Origin: Calycina herbarum
Taxonomy: Eukaryota > Ascomycota > Leotiomycetes > Helotiales > Pezizellaceae
DNA length: 64,000 bases
NCBI GenBank assembly: GCA_001414485.1
Contig: LLEY01000025.1
Coordinates: 186,001-250,000 of the forward strand
Direction: 5' to 3'
Below, piece by piece: positions 22,348 to 33,470 of the stretch; the stretch's first letter is position 1; each line of letters opens with the position of its first letter. The translations under genes were made by a program, and so were the position numbers. The notes under the pieces were generated by a model, which was given only the letters and a program-made list of their open reading frames with translations, did no database searches and had not been told where the DNA came from.

Positions 22348-24012
22348 AAGACTTGAGCACCGGAAGGTTACCATATCTTCTTCTAATGACCAATATAAGT
22401 TATATCCAAAGGTAGCGAGTTCCTTGCAGCGAATTCCTCGCTGGCTGTTTGATTTTACATTTGAAGGTTGCTGAATAGACTGTAATTCTCTCAAGAGTCC
22501 AAACTAAATGTTCAAATACCTGTGTGCTGATGACTTCGAAGTAATTTCGTCAAATTTCCACCTTGCACATTAATCTCGAAAGTTGAAAAGAGTATCAGAA
22601 ACACACTGTTGAATGTACCTATGAAGAGCTCGAACATTGCATCTTCTATCGAAAAATGCATAAAGAATAGAAGCCAAAAAGTCAGAATAGAGTCAGCTTT
22701 AAGCTGTTGAAGGTCCACAAAATGTAGATCCTGTAATGGAATTTAAAGGATAGGCTCCTTAATTTTGAGACTTGATCGAAAGTTCACGGAGTGTCAGTCT
22801 GTGAGTATGATCTTAATAGAACCTGGCGAGTTTTGACGAGAAAGTTGAGCTCGATAAAATAAGCGATCAGGGAATTGGAAAAATTGTGAGGAAGTTCTAG
22901 CACTCACCGACATGAAGAGTTTATCGTCCAATATTGATAGTCTTTCGCAGATCGATTGCGCCAACATCTAAGAAGTGTTGGTATTACGTCCACAACCCAC
23001 CACCAAGTCAAATGACCATTCAACCGGTCATTGTGCGCTGAGCAATATTTCATAATAAATTCTTATTGACTCAATTTCTTACTCACTGAGATGTATTTAA
23101 CTCTTTCAATCATTCTAAACCCATCCAAATAGCAATTAGTTTCCTGACTTTATCTAGAACAGTACCTAGTATCTTGTACAATTGAGACTCTCGGAACTAT
23201 ACTTATTTGACTTGCTTGTTCTAAAAATTGAAGAATAATCATTAAATAGATTTATTTACCAAAATTGCTATTCACTGCTCAAGAATTGGTAGCAATTGGT
23301 GAATAAAGTGTCCCCGGTCCCCACTCCCCCGTCGTGTTTAAAGTGAAATTGAGGCAAATTCTGTTGTGGGAACTTATTCTGCCATCTATAAGCCAGTGCG
23401 GCTGCAATATTGGAGCATCTGTCTTGGCTAGTGCCACTTAAGCGGGGTGGCCAGCGAACCGCGAATAGTACCCCAAGCGATATCCCACACTGAAGAGTAT
23501 GTAGTACGCATATTGAATGAGGAGAGCTGAGTATCGACTACTTAGCGAGTTTAAAGGCTTTAGGAGTCTTCAGTTTGTCATTTTAACTGTTAGTTCTTCT
23601 TAAAAGAGCTCGTGAGAAGTTGATATCAAAGTTCGGCAAAGCAAATGCTTAGCGAGCCCCTTGTGACCGCTTTCTCACATCCACCATCAATCACTGATCA
23701 CGTGCCCCTCATCGAACTTGATCTCAAGTCTGAGCACCAACATCTCTTTGCCCACTTGGAGGTGAGGCCCAAAATCGGAGCCCCTCAACCAATCTGAATT
23801 CACCTTTAGCGCATTCTCTTTTCGCTGCCTTCCCAATCTCTCGAGCTTATACCCCCGCTTCGGCCGAGATCTGTTCTCAACCTTCTTCAACTATTCAAGG
23901 CTTCATTATCTATTCATCTCAACAGATCTAGCTCAAGGCTACCAATTCAGTACGCATACCCCCGAAATCAACTCAACCTCCCCACAATCGTCAAACGCAA
24001 AACACCTCCACG
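22348..24012. other. Intergenic; relic repeat at about 23158-23320
   Basis: AT-rich with a diverged copy of the repeat also seen at about 13210-13405. The last 350 bases before 24013 are C/T-rich on the plus strand, consistent with promoter and 5'UTR of the next gene. Confidence 0.5.
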
Positions 24013-24943
24013 ATGGTAAAGAAATTGCGAGGCCTCAATCTACCAAAATATCGACAGACTCGACCACATGCTCATATAGATTATTTTGAGGTAGGACCAT
24101 GCTTCCAAAGAACATGTAAGCAAACCTCAGGACTCCATGCCAATATCCAATTCTCATTCTTAAACGAACAACTAACATCCCCCAGATCGACAACCACAAA
24201 CTCCTCGCCTCAAAGATCGATCCTCCTCTCCAATCTCCTCTCTCCCACTTGAGATCCTTCTCATGATCCTATGGTACCTCATCCCCTCCCAGCGCTGGGT
24301 AGCAATTACGTCTCAACCCCGAAAAGACAAGCAATCCTACCTTCGAATCCACCTACCACTCTTCGCCCTAACCCACTCCCTGTTTTCCACCCGCCTGACC
24401 AACAAAGCATTTTATCAAGCCGCAAGTTTCCTCTACTACACCGAAAACACATTCGTATTCTGCAACGGTCCCTGGGGATGCACCGAAAACCCAAACTTGC
24501 AAGCCTTACAAAAATTCGTCTCAACGATTCCAAAGCAGCATTTAGCAATGATTAGAAGCGTTAGGATGGGGTTATTTATCAAAAGGGACCCGTATGCTCG
24601 GGATAAATTAAATTTGCTGAGGAATCCATTCCACCCCGCTTTTTCTTTCGATGCCGAGGGCGTTTTGAAGATGGCGAGGATGGTGAATAAGTGGTTTCCG
24701 GGAATAGAAGGAATGCGGTTATATATCGGGCAACCATTTAATGGATATTCAAGAAATGAACGATGGGGATGGTTTGTGAAGCAGGAGATGTGGGTGAAGT
24801 TCGTCAAGCTGCTTCTGCAACTTGGGAAGCTAAAGAGGATCAATGTGTTGCAGAAGAATGAGAATTTGTGGAAGAGCTTGGAGGCTATTATTGAGAGGGA
24901 AGGTCTGAAGGGGAGAGTCTCCATTCCGAAGGTGGAAAATTAA
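24013..24943 (+). CDS. F-box-like / DUF7730-like fungal protein, 286 aa
   Basis: Two exons, 24013-24115 and 24186-24943, with a 70-bp intron (GTAAGC..CCCCAG); this donor, not the earlier GTAGGA at 24091, brings the downstream frame into phase. The sequence ISSLPLEILLMILWYLIPSQ is an F-box-like N-terminal helix pair. It is followed by ALTHSLFSTRLTNKAFYQAA and FLYYTENTFVF, which match the pattern I know from fungal DUF7730/F-box-like proteins (resident cysteine or threonine turn, then ...A..LLY..N.F.F). The remainder has alternating hydrophobic/charged stretches. The role is unknown; an SCF adaptor function is only inference. Gene start MVKKLRGLNLPKY is the first ATG after a C-rich leader. Confidence 0.65.
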
Positions 24944-26724
24944 GCTGGAAGGTTCTCGAGCTGACAGGAATTTATTGGCTTGGAGGGCGGGGTGGAACTT
25001 GCAGGAGTGTTTTATCTCGAGGGTACTTGTGAGAAGGGTAGATTTTCTCGACTCATTTTCTTACATTCTTCGAGGAAATGGTGGGGTGCGGCAGGGCTAC
25101 GCAAGAGGTGTGAATCTGCTCTATTCAGAGTTTGGGGGTTATGGCGCATTATGGAATATCAATATACAAATTGCACTTCAACCATTCCTTTTGAATACTC
25201 CAGTGAATTTATGTTTCACTTCAGCAAAGAAGTCATAAAGACCACATCAAAACACTTGACTACTTGCAAGAAAAGTGACATTAAACTGGCTCATTGAGGG
25301 AGTTCATATCTTTCAAATTGTGCTTTGCTGAACCTGATAAGTAGCTCATCATGCTGTTCTAACTCAACTTTCTGCTTGTATATTCACCTGCTTACTCAGG
25401 CTGTAACATCCATCCACCCTTTAATTGTTTGGTCAGCAACTATGCTAGTCTCACAGCAAACACCTTCAAGCCAGGACTGAAAATGTTATTAAAAGCACGA
25501 CCACGCCTTCTTCCCTATTGTGCTTGGGGGAAGTTCTATTACGGCTTGGATGTTGGAGATACTTTGATGGATATCGAGTTGGCGTAAACCTTCACATGAC
25601 CGCGTGGACCCTTGGGTTTTGTGTTCTTTCTCAATTGGACTTTGATATTATTTTTGCTCTGTGTATTGTGAAATTAGTAGATATTCAACCCAGGACAAAT
25701 TTCGAGGAGTTACCGTTGTGACTTTCGTTGCAGCGACGAAGAATATCAGGAGTAAGCTGAATGGGCCGCTGAGAGGGTGGAGAGAATGAACAAGTGTTGT
25801 TATGAAAGTCGCACTTTCCATATATACTTAGAACTTATGCTAAGATAGAATGTTGTGTTACAAGCACCTAAACAGCGAAAATAAACAAATTCGCAAGGCG
25901 CCTACTCTGCGGATAGAGAGCGGGAAACCAATTAGGTATTTGTTTTGTTTTGTCAAATGAGATTTAAGCGAGGTCAGAAAGAAAGTCTTAAATCATTACC
26001 CTGAATACTTTGAAATATTAAACTTCGTTGTTTTAAACCGTCGAGGTTAATCTTCTAAATTGTCCCAAATACTTGGATTAATTACCTTGAATTACCCTAA
26101 AAAACCGGAACAACCACCTAGATAGGCAGGTACGAAACTGAGGTATTTACTGCCGCTTTTATTGCACAAGGTCACGTGGCATGCATTCCATGACTCAAAC
26201 CCAGAAAGCCTTAGGAAAAGTGACATCTGAACAGCTGCCAGGAGATATTTATGATGTAGGTGTATAAAAGCCATTTCCAAAATAAAATAAAATCGAGTTG
26301 CAGGATCACGTGTATTGGCTCCCAGCCACTCCCGTATTTTCCCCCGAGATAATCCCAGTGCCACACGGACCTTCGGCCCGACCCCTGTTTTTTCAGCCTC
26401 CTTCTATCACAATCGTGCCAAGACCCAGCGCAACCAATGAAACGCACTCCCAGCCTCTTTTGCGTTGCCAGCGTTTGTCGCAAAAAAGAGGATGGCAGGA
26501 CAACCATGAGTACAAAACTAATGGCGCATCGCGCTTTTGCAGTGATTCTTCTTTGAAAGTATACTCGCACTGTATACACACTCTTCACTACTTCTGCTTC
26601 ACTGTTCAAAGTTCCGATTCTTGGGTTTGGATCTGTGCATTGGAATTGTCGCAAAAAGTTGTTCAGCCTTGTTGATTCGACTCATTTCACCCACTCACTC
26701 ACCACCTGGTTTTCGTTGTTGAAG
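24944..26724. other. Intergenic; dispersed repeat copy at about 26054-26113
   Basis: No gene recognised. The segment starting AAATTGTCCCAAATACTTGG is a diverged copy of one at about 50196-50252. The 300 bases before 26725 hold pyrimidine-rich promoter-like sequence on the plus strand. Confidence 0.5.
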
Positions 26725-26784
26725 GTACGTTTTGACGATTGTTCTCTGCCAACTTGAGGAGTTTTACTAACTGATTGTTTGCAG
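26725..26784 (+). other. 5'UTR intron of the small membrane protein gene
   Basis: A 60-bp sequence with a perfect fungal intron layout: donor GTACGT, branch site TACTAAC and acceptor TTTGCAG. It interrupts no long reading frame, and the next ATG in good context is at 26987, so it most likely lies in the 5'UTR. Confidence 0.7.
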
Positions 26785-26986
26785 ATTATTCAAACTCCCA
26801 ACACCCTCAATCAACCATCAATTACATCCCCCTCCCATCTCGAGTTTAAAAACCAAAAAACCCAGCCTCCTCAATTCTCCCCACCAACCAATCCTCACAA
26901 CACCACACCTCACCATACCACAACTCAACACCGGCACAAACCACAACTCTTCTCTCTCTCCCCGAGTTCTCTGACCAACCGCAAAA

Positions 26987-27142
26987 ATGGTCCAACAAAA
27001 CGATGTCATAGCAATAATAATCATCGTCCTCTTCGTCGTCCTCGCCCTCATCGCGTATGGAATCTACCACTTGGTATCCGTAGCCCGTCGTGGCGGATCA
27101 TCCAGTGGTTCCAGCTCAAGCAGATCCCTTGTTGACGACTAA
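26987..27142 (+). CDS. Single-pass membrane microprotein, 51 aa
   Basis: An ATG in strong context (GCAAAAATGG) opens a 51-codon frame ending TAA at 27140-27142. The protein starts with a short polar MVQQNDV, then one hydrophobic span rich in I, V and L (AIIIIVLFVVLALIAYGIYH, about residues 8-28), then a basic/serine-rich tail (ARRGGSSSG, serine run) ending in DD. This looks like a small tail of one membrane helix with a cytosolic basic face. No family is recognised. Support for a real gene comes from the codon usage, the start context, a C/A-rich leader and the textbook intron in the leader at 26725-26784. The location in the cell (ER, plasma membrane or mitochondrion) cannot be told. Confidence 0.7.
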   Translation: MVQQNDVIAIIIIVLFVVLALIAYGIYHLVSVARRGGSSSGSSSSRSLVDD

Positions 27143-28074
27143 GAACACCTCCCTCCTCACCTCTCCTCCACCTCAACTACCTCGCAAGAAAATCACACAA
27201 AACAAAAACATACGGGGGCGATCGCACGAAAAATACGGAATCACAAGACATATCGGGAAAGAAATGTATAATGAAAGAAAGGAAGATGGAAATTTGTAGA
27301 AACGGCCTTGACGACAATAAATATTTGGACACACAACGGGAATTATGGGAATGGGAAAGATATCATGTATATATCATTGAACAGGGCATCACATAGCATG
27401 GCCAGGGGCGTTATTTGGGCAGGCATGAGCGAGACGTATAGTTAGCTCCAAGGGTTTATTAATCCCCAGTACTTTACAATCGATTCGAAGAATAAATAAA
27501 ACAATATCACATATTCAAACATCTCACTCGCACTCTTCACGTGGAAAACACATTCTTGGACCTTGATATTCTGGAATGCAGTTTGTTTCTGTCCTGTACA
27601 TACGAGAAGAACGATTTGAGAAAATCGTCCCAAACATAATGTCATTACCCTGCCTCCATATTCTGTACAATACAAGGGTTCACAAGAAAGCAAAAGTAAG
27701 CAAAAGCTGCCAAAGCGTGACGCCCCATGCCCCCATTCCCAATGATCCCCATCCCTCCATCCCATCATCGCAATGCGTACTTCATTTACCAGAACAAGAA
27801 AATAAGAAAAAACAAAGTGATGCTCGCAGCAGGAAGACGAGAAGAGAGGGTAGAAGGTATGGAGACAATGGTCGAGGTGTGTGGTAGATCCCGTCTTTGT
27901 CACTTTATTAGCTTCCGTCTTCGCTTCCATGTTATTCCTCCGGCTAATATCGATATTTGTGTATGGTATTTTGTCCCCCGGTACTATCCAAGCTCAAGCT
28001 AGGTGCTATAAGCTGTCATGATGTGTCGTCTGTCGTATTATCCCTCGGTGTTATTCAACTCTTGGTGCCTCTGT
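27143..28074. other. Intergenic/3' regions
   Basis: Between the microprotein gene and the 3' end of CDK1. Open frames on the minus strand at 27442-27930 have many Cys/Phe and no family resemblance, and are probably UTR. Confidence 0.5.
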
Positions 28075-29222
28075 TTAATGGTAACCGTTATTCCCATTCC
28101 GATAGGTGGGACCCAGTCCCCGACCCGAGTATGCTGAACTGCCTTCTTCAAAGTATGGGTGTTGGCATGCAGCCTTTGCAGATATGCGTCCCGCGGGATC
28201 ATATACCAACATCATCTCGAGGAGATCAAGACCGGCATCGTCGAGGTTGGAGCAGAGAGCGATGGTCATGTCGCGTTGCCATTTGGGGAATGATGTCTTG
28301 AAGTCAGGAAAGCATGTCTTGTCGGAAACACCTGGCCAGTCTTGTTCGGTCGGAGTACCTAGAAGTCTGGGAAAAATCAGTATTGGTAAAACAGTTCATG
28401 CCCGAGAGAGGCTTACCTGAAAATCTTGAAGATTTCGTCAATCTCGGAATCTCCTGGGAACAGTGGTTTTCTCGTGCACATCTCTGCAAAGATACATCCC
28501 ACCGACCACATATCAACTCCTGTCGAGTACTGACGACCTCCAAGTAAAATCTCTGGTGATCGATACCATAGGGTGACGACTTCGTGGGTATATGTTCGAA
28601 GGGGTACACCAAATGCCCGTGCAAGACCGAAATCTGCCAACTTGAGGTTGCCATCTCTGTCAATAAGTAGATTTTGTGGTTTCAAATCGCGATGGAGGAC
28701 TCGGTGGCTATGGCAGTATCGAACACCTTCGCACAATTGACTCATGAATTTCTTGACCATGGCATCACCCAATCCAAGTCGTCCTAGGTCTGGTCCGGAT
28801 CCTTCTGGCAGAGCCTTTCCTCGACCACCATCCGAAACGGGAAGAGCCTCCATATATTTCTTCAAGTCCAAGTCAAGGAACTCGAATACCAAGTACAACT
28901 TGTGTCCATCGGCATGTACGATGTTGAGGAGTCGCACAATATTTGGGTCTTGCATCTCCTTCAGGAGGGAAATCTCGCGGATGGCGGTACTTGGGACTCC
29001 CTCATCTTCTGCTTCCAGACGGATCTTCTTGAGGGCGACGATTCGGTTCTGATTTAAGAGGTCGCGGGCTTTGTATACGACACCGTACGTTCCTAAGACG
29101 CGGTTTAAATTAGCATGCGAGACTCGTGTTGACATGCAGCATATTTTGCAGCCAGGGGAGGGCGTTCTGCGGGTGCAGCACGAACCTTCACCAATCTTCT
29201 CCAGCTTCTGATAGTTCTCCAT
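28075..29222 (-). CDS. cdk1: Cyclin-dependent kinase 1 (Cdc2/Cdc28/NimX), 334 aa
   Basis: Master Ser/Thr kinase of the cell cycle, acting with cyclins in nucleus and cytoplasm. Minus-strand exons 29186-29222, 28417-29092 and 28075-28366; introns are 93 and 50 bp. After splicing, [10 protein letters not shown] places the inhibitory Thr14 and Tyr15 exactly as in the family. Catalytic Lys34 is in ALKK, the cyclin-binding helix is a canonical PSTAIRE (46-52), HRDLKPQN and DFG are intact, and the activation-loop Thr is in [31 protein letters not shown] is rebuilt across the second intron. An insertion relative to animal CDK1 ([20 protein letters not shown]) is usual in filamentous fungi. The C-terminus [15 protein letters not shown] is longer than yeast. 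The short first exon of 12 codons plus one base is typical. Divergent from the AlkB gene. Confidence 0.97.
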
Positions 29223-29700
29223 GACGAATTATGTTTGGGATTTGGGCGCGAAAGGAGTGTGGAGGGTAATTGATGCAGTAATTCTGCTTTTCGATGTTCT
29301 GGTGGGGCGGTGTGGAAGGAGGGGCAGTCCTTGGTTACGGAACCATCTGCGATTGCAAATAACCTAGAGGAGAGTGGAATGGAAGAGCGGTGGGCGAGAT
29401 GGACAAGCAAGGGAAGTCGAGGGTGATGAGATGCCGAATTTGTCGTGAAATCTTTCGATTCTGGCCGTGGTGTAGTCCTGGAGTCGGTCGTTGTTGTCGA
29501 GAGTTGTGCAATACAGTAAACAAAAGTTGGCGCGAAGGCTGAGAGGCAAAGTCAACAGGGAAACGCGAACTTCGCTTGGCCGCGGAAGCCCCGATCCTCT
29601 CGGCCTAGGTCACACCACCAAAGCAACCTCCCGTCTCCAGCACACAACACTTCTTCTTGCTAAAAGTGAAGATAATAGAATTCTCCAGCAACAGCAGAAA
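29223..29700. promoter_or_regulatory. Divergent promoter between CDK1 and the AlkB-like gene
   Basis: The two start codons lie 478 bp apart and point away from each other, so both promoters and leaders fit here. GGCGCGAA/TTCGCGCC-type words (for example GGGCGCGAAAGG at about 29245 and TGGCGCGAAGGC at about 29527) resemble the E2F/MBF (MCB/SCB-like) binding core used for cell-cycle genes; this is inference from the motif only. Confidence 0.45.
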
Positions 29701-31043
29701 ATGGCCTCAGAACCACCACCCATCACCAAGTCTTCATCCAATGGCAAGAACGAACTCGATGCCTACCAATTAGCACCGAAGGAACTGAAGGATCTGTGGA
29801 AGTCCTGGACCAAGGCAAAGCCTCCTTTCGAAATTCCAGGGCCATCTTCTCTCGGGCTTGCGCCGGAAAACATAGCAGATGACATTCTGGAGAGGGTGTT
29901 TGCACGCTTTGTCTTGGATCACCTCTCGGTACTTTTCGCTGGGGACCTTGAGGGCCTGGAAAGGTTTGCGGTCGAAGTTCTCTCGCCGGAGTCGGCAAGC
30001 GCCTTTTCTCTCGAGAATGTAAAGTCTTCGGTTAATACAAATCGAAGGTCTTCTACACAAGCAGAGTTCAGAGAATTAAGCTCTAGGCTTATGGGGCCAC
30101 TGATGAAGTCGTTCAAGTCCGAAAAGAACGGCCCAGCGGCTTACAACCCCAGAAATATACCAGGTAGAGGACGTTTCTTTCAGTTATCCATATCAATTAA
30201 ATTTTTGCAACCCCCGAAGTCAACAAATATTCTCCTCGAATGACATCGAATTCCCTGACATGTCTCCCAGGTCTGGTCGTTTTACCCACGTTCTTACCTC
30301 CCATTGTTCAACAGGTTCTTCTCGATCAACTCTTGCATTCCGAGCTCTCAAAACCAGAGAACCAAACCAATTTCCATCTTCATTACAATCTTTCCTACCC
30401 TGAAAATGGTGCCTCGTTCTTCTCAACCAAACCGGAATCTTCTTCGTTTGCTCCAAAAGATTTGAATGAGCACAAGCCAATGTTGAATCGGACAGCTTTG
30501 GAGAGGAGTTTACACTGGGTTACTCTTGGTGGTCAATACGATTGGACGAACAAGGTTTATCCAGAAGGAAAGCCACCCAAATTCTCAGAGAGTATCGCAA
30601 AGCTTATAGGGCATATCTTTACTGACATGATACCCGAGGCTGCAATAATCAACGTGTACTCCGCAAGAGACAAATTGAGCATGCATCGCGATGTCAGTGA
30701 GGAAGCAGACCGGGGACTGGTAAGTATCAGCTTGGGATGTGCTTGCGTATTTATTATCGGTCTCAAAGACAAACTCACAGGAGAGCTTCATCAAGAGACG
30801 TTGAAATTAGAATCTGGAGATGTTGTCTACATGGCGGGGGAGAGTCGTTACGCTTGGCATGGTGTCCCGAAAATCATTCCAGATACTACGCCGGAATACC
30901 TTCAATACTGGCCGGGGAAATTGTATCCGGACTGGGATGGCTGGATGAGCAAAAAGAGGATCAATCTTAATATTCGTCAGATGTTTGAAAAATCGTCTGA
31001 TAATGTTGATGTTGGTGTTGGTAAAGCTGTTAGTATTGAATGA
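29701..31043 (+). CDS. AlkB-like 2-oxoglutarate/Fe(II) dioxygenase (ALKBH1 type), 428 aa
   Basis: Oxidative demethylase of nucleic acids (DNA or tRNA). Exons 29701-30163 and 30220-31043; the 56-bp intron (GTAGAG..CGAAG) restores the frame and yields IPVNKYSPRMTSNSL..LPGLVVLP, which fits this family better than the alternative acceptor at about 30269. Metal ligands: His and Asp in MHRDVSEE (HxD) and the distal His in YAWHGVPK; the 2-oxoglutarate-binding Arg pair is in RINLNIRQ. LVSISLGCACVFIIG is the strand carrying the fold. The N-terminal 150 residues are rich in helices and Pro/Ser and are fungus-style. The start at 29701 (AAAATGGC) is preferred; the frame is open farther upstream through the promoter. 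The fold and catalytic residues look intact. Its substrate, and whether it acts in mitochondrion or nucleus, cannot be told. Confidence 0.9.
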
Positions 31044-31262
31044 AGGAATTTGAGATATCATTGGATCCCACCTTTGTAGCCGTTTATGCTACTGCACTGA
31101 TAACGCCGGACTACGGTACCCCACCTATTTGTTGACTTATACATCAACACCATCCATCCACCAGATACCAAGCCATTATTCTTCTCGAGTGTGACTCTTA
31201 AAGCTTTGAGTCTTCCTCCTTACCTCCAAACTCTATCAACAACTACTCTCAGAAACACAACA

Positions 31263-33470
31263 ATGGGTTGGAAAGAATCAGCAACAGAGAAGCGCAATGC
31301 CGTAAATGCACTGATACCGGAACCATGGAAGCTACCCGTACCCGTCCCTTCAGCTTCAGAACAAAAAGATGTAACTGGAAAATACATTCAACAGTTTCTA
31401 TCTCCGAGGGAAGTTGAAATCACCGAAACCGATGTAGTCGGGATTGTTGAGAAGACTACCACCGGAGCATGGAAAGCACAAGAGGTTACTGAAGCATTTT
31501 GCCATCGAGCGGCACTTGCTCATCAATTAGTAAGTCCATATTCCAAAATAAAGGGTTTGGTATACATGCTAATTGACATAGCTCAATTGTCTTCATGAGA
31601 TCTTTTTTGATGCTGCTATTGCCGATGCTAAGAAAGCAGATGAGTATTATGCCACTTATGGAAAGCCCCTTGGGCCACTTCATGGTCTTCCAGTCAGTTT
31701 GAAGGATCAATTCCATGTCAAGGGTGTCGAGACTACGATGGGATATATTGGTGTAAGTCATATTTTCTCATCTTTCAATTACATTCAACGTCAGAGAGCT
31801 GCTTTACAAGCTCAGAACGGTCCTTTTCTTATACACCTGTTGCATCGTCACAAAATCTCAATTATAAGTGAAATGCTAAAGCTCGACAGTGGATCGGCAC
31901 CTTCGAAGGCCAAAAAGGCACCGGCAAAGAAAAAGTCTTCGAAAGCGAAATGGTAAAAGAGCTCCGCTCCCTAGGCGCAATCCTCTTCTGCAAAACCAGC
32001 GTCCCGCACACCTTGATGGCCGGAGAAACAGTCAACAATATCATTGAATACACCTGGAATCCCAAAAACCGCTTTCTCGCTTGTGGAGGAAGTTCCGGTG
32101 GAGAAGGAGCTCTGATCGGTATTAAAGGTAGTCCACTAGGTATGGGAACTGACATTGGTGGTAGTATCCGGATTCCAGCTGCGTTTAATGGTCTTTATGG
32201 TATTAAACCTTCAGCTGGACGACTACCTTATGAGGGAATGGCGAATAGTATGGATGGACAGAATTCGATTTTGTCTGTTGTTGGGCCGTTGGCTACTTCG
32301 GTTGGGGCGCTAAAGCTGGTTATTAAGGGGATTTTGAGTAAGGATCCTTGGTTGCATGATCCATTGGTTGCTGAGATTCCCTGGAGAGATGAACATGAAC
32401 AAGCCGTTTTCGATATTGCTAAGGCTGGGAGTGGGGGTCAGTTGTGTTTTGGTATTATGAGGGATGATGGGATTATCCACCCTCAGCCTCCTGTCAAGAG
32501 AGCTATTGATATTGTGGTCAAGACTATTGAGAGACTTGGGCATAAAGTTGTTGAGGTAAGGGTTCAAGTTCTCCGTCAATTGCAAGTACTTACTCAGAAA
32601 TCTAGTGGACTCCCCCATCTCACAAAGAGGGCCTGGAAATAGCAGTAAGTTTTTCAAAGTCACACTAACTTTACTTTACTAACCAAAACCAGTTCAAAAC
32701 TTGGGTCTACGACGGTGGAGCAGACGGTAACATCTCACAATACACTCCCAAAATATATCCCCAGGCTAACGCAATCCCAGTCCAAGCAGCCTTCGCCCTC
32801 TCCGGCGAACCAATGGCAGCCCAAATCTCCTCAGTCTACGGTACAAAACAACCCCAATTCACAGCCTCCCAAATATCCGCAAACAACGTCGCGAAACGCC
32901 AGTTCCAAAAGCTCTACATGGAATACTGGAACTCCACAATCTCAATAACCGGCACAGGACGACCCGTCGACGCGGTGATCTCACCATTAGCACCTTTTGC
33001 GGCTGCTAGACCAGATATGTATGATTATTATGGTATGTCTTCCTTTTCAGTTCACGGACTGATGTGTGGGGGGATAGGAAGAAGTTCTTGGTTAAAGAGG
33101 GAGAGAAAGCTAAGAGGATTATGCCAGGTTACACGACTTGGATTAATTTACTTGATTATTCGGCTGCGGTTTTGCCGGTTACGACTTGTGATCAGGGGGT
33201 TGATGTTGTAGATGGGGAGTTTAAGGGGTATAGTGAGGAGGATGGGAAGGTTAATGATGCTTGTGAGTTTTTCTCTTCCCCCATTTTTCAGGCTTGGTAT
33301 GAGGGGCGGGGACAGGGACAGGGTAGAAGTGCTAACCTGAAGTAGATGATCCGGAACTTTATGATGGGGCGCATGTTGCGGTTCAAGTCGTGGGTCGACG
33401 GTTCCAGGAGGAAAAGATCCTTACTATTACGGAGATCTTGGGGGACGCTTTGGGGAAGCATGTTGTTTAA
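31263..33470 (+). CDS. Amidase (acetamidase type, amidase signature family), 580 aa
   Basis: Hydrolyses amides, releasing ammonia, often for nitrogen use. Exons 31263-31529, 31582-31752, 31890-32555, 32606-32644, 32693-33032, 33128-33262 and 33346-33470; all phases close to 580 codons. The catalytic triad of the family is present: Lys in LPVSLKDQF, the glycine/serine-rich GGSSGGEGALIG with the cis-serine, and the nucleophile Ser in GTDIGGSIRIPA. The tiny exon WTPPSHKEGLEIA (39 bp) and the exons around it match the family's layout, as does INLLDYSAAVLPVT and VAVQVVGRRFQEEKIL near the end. Introns three, six and seven are long (82-137 bp). Length is normal for fungal AmdS-like enzymes. Intact. 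Confidence 0.93.

Noticed and set aside
24091..24185. Alternative intron donor GTAGGA at 24091 in the DUF7730-like gene
   Set aside because: It leaves the downstream exon out of frame; donor GTAAGC at 24116 restores it.
27442..27930. Minus-strand 162-codon frame
   Set aside because: Composition is like untranslated sequence (Cys/Phe/Leu runs) with no recognisable domain and lies in the 3' flank of the microprotein gene.
30240..31043. Separate gene starting at 30240 within the AlkB locus
   Set aside because: Its frame is continuous with the upstream exon once the 30164-30219 intron is removed, giving one protein.
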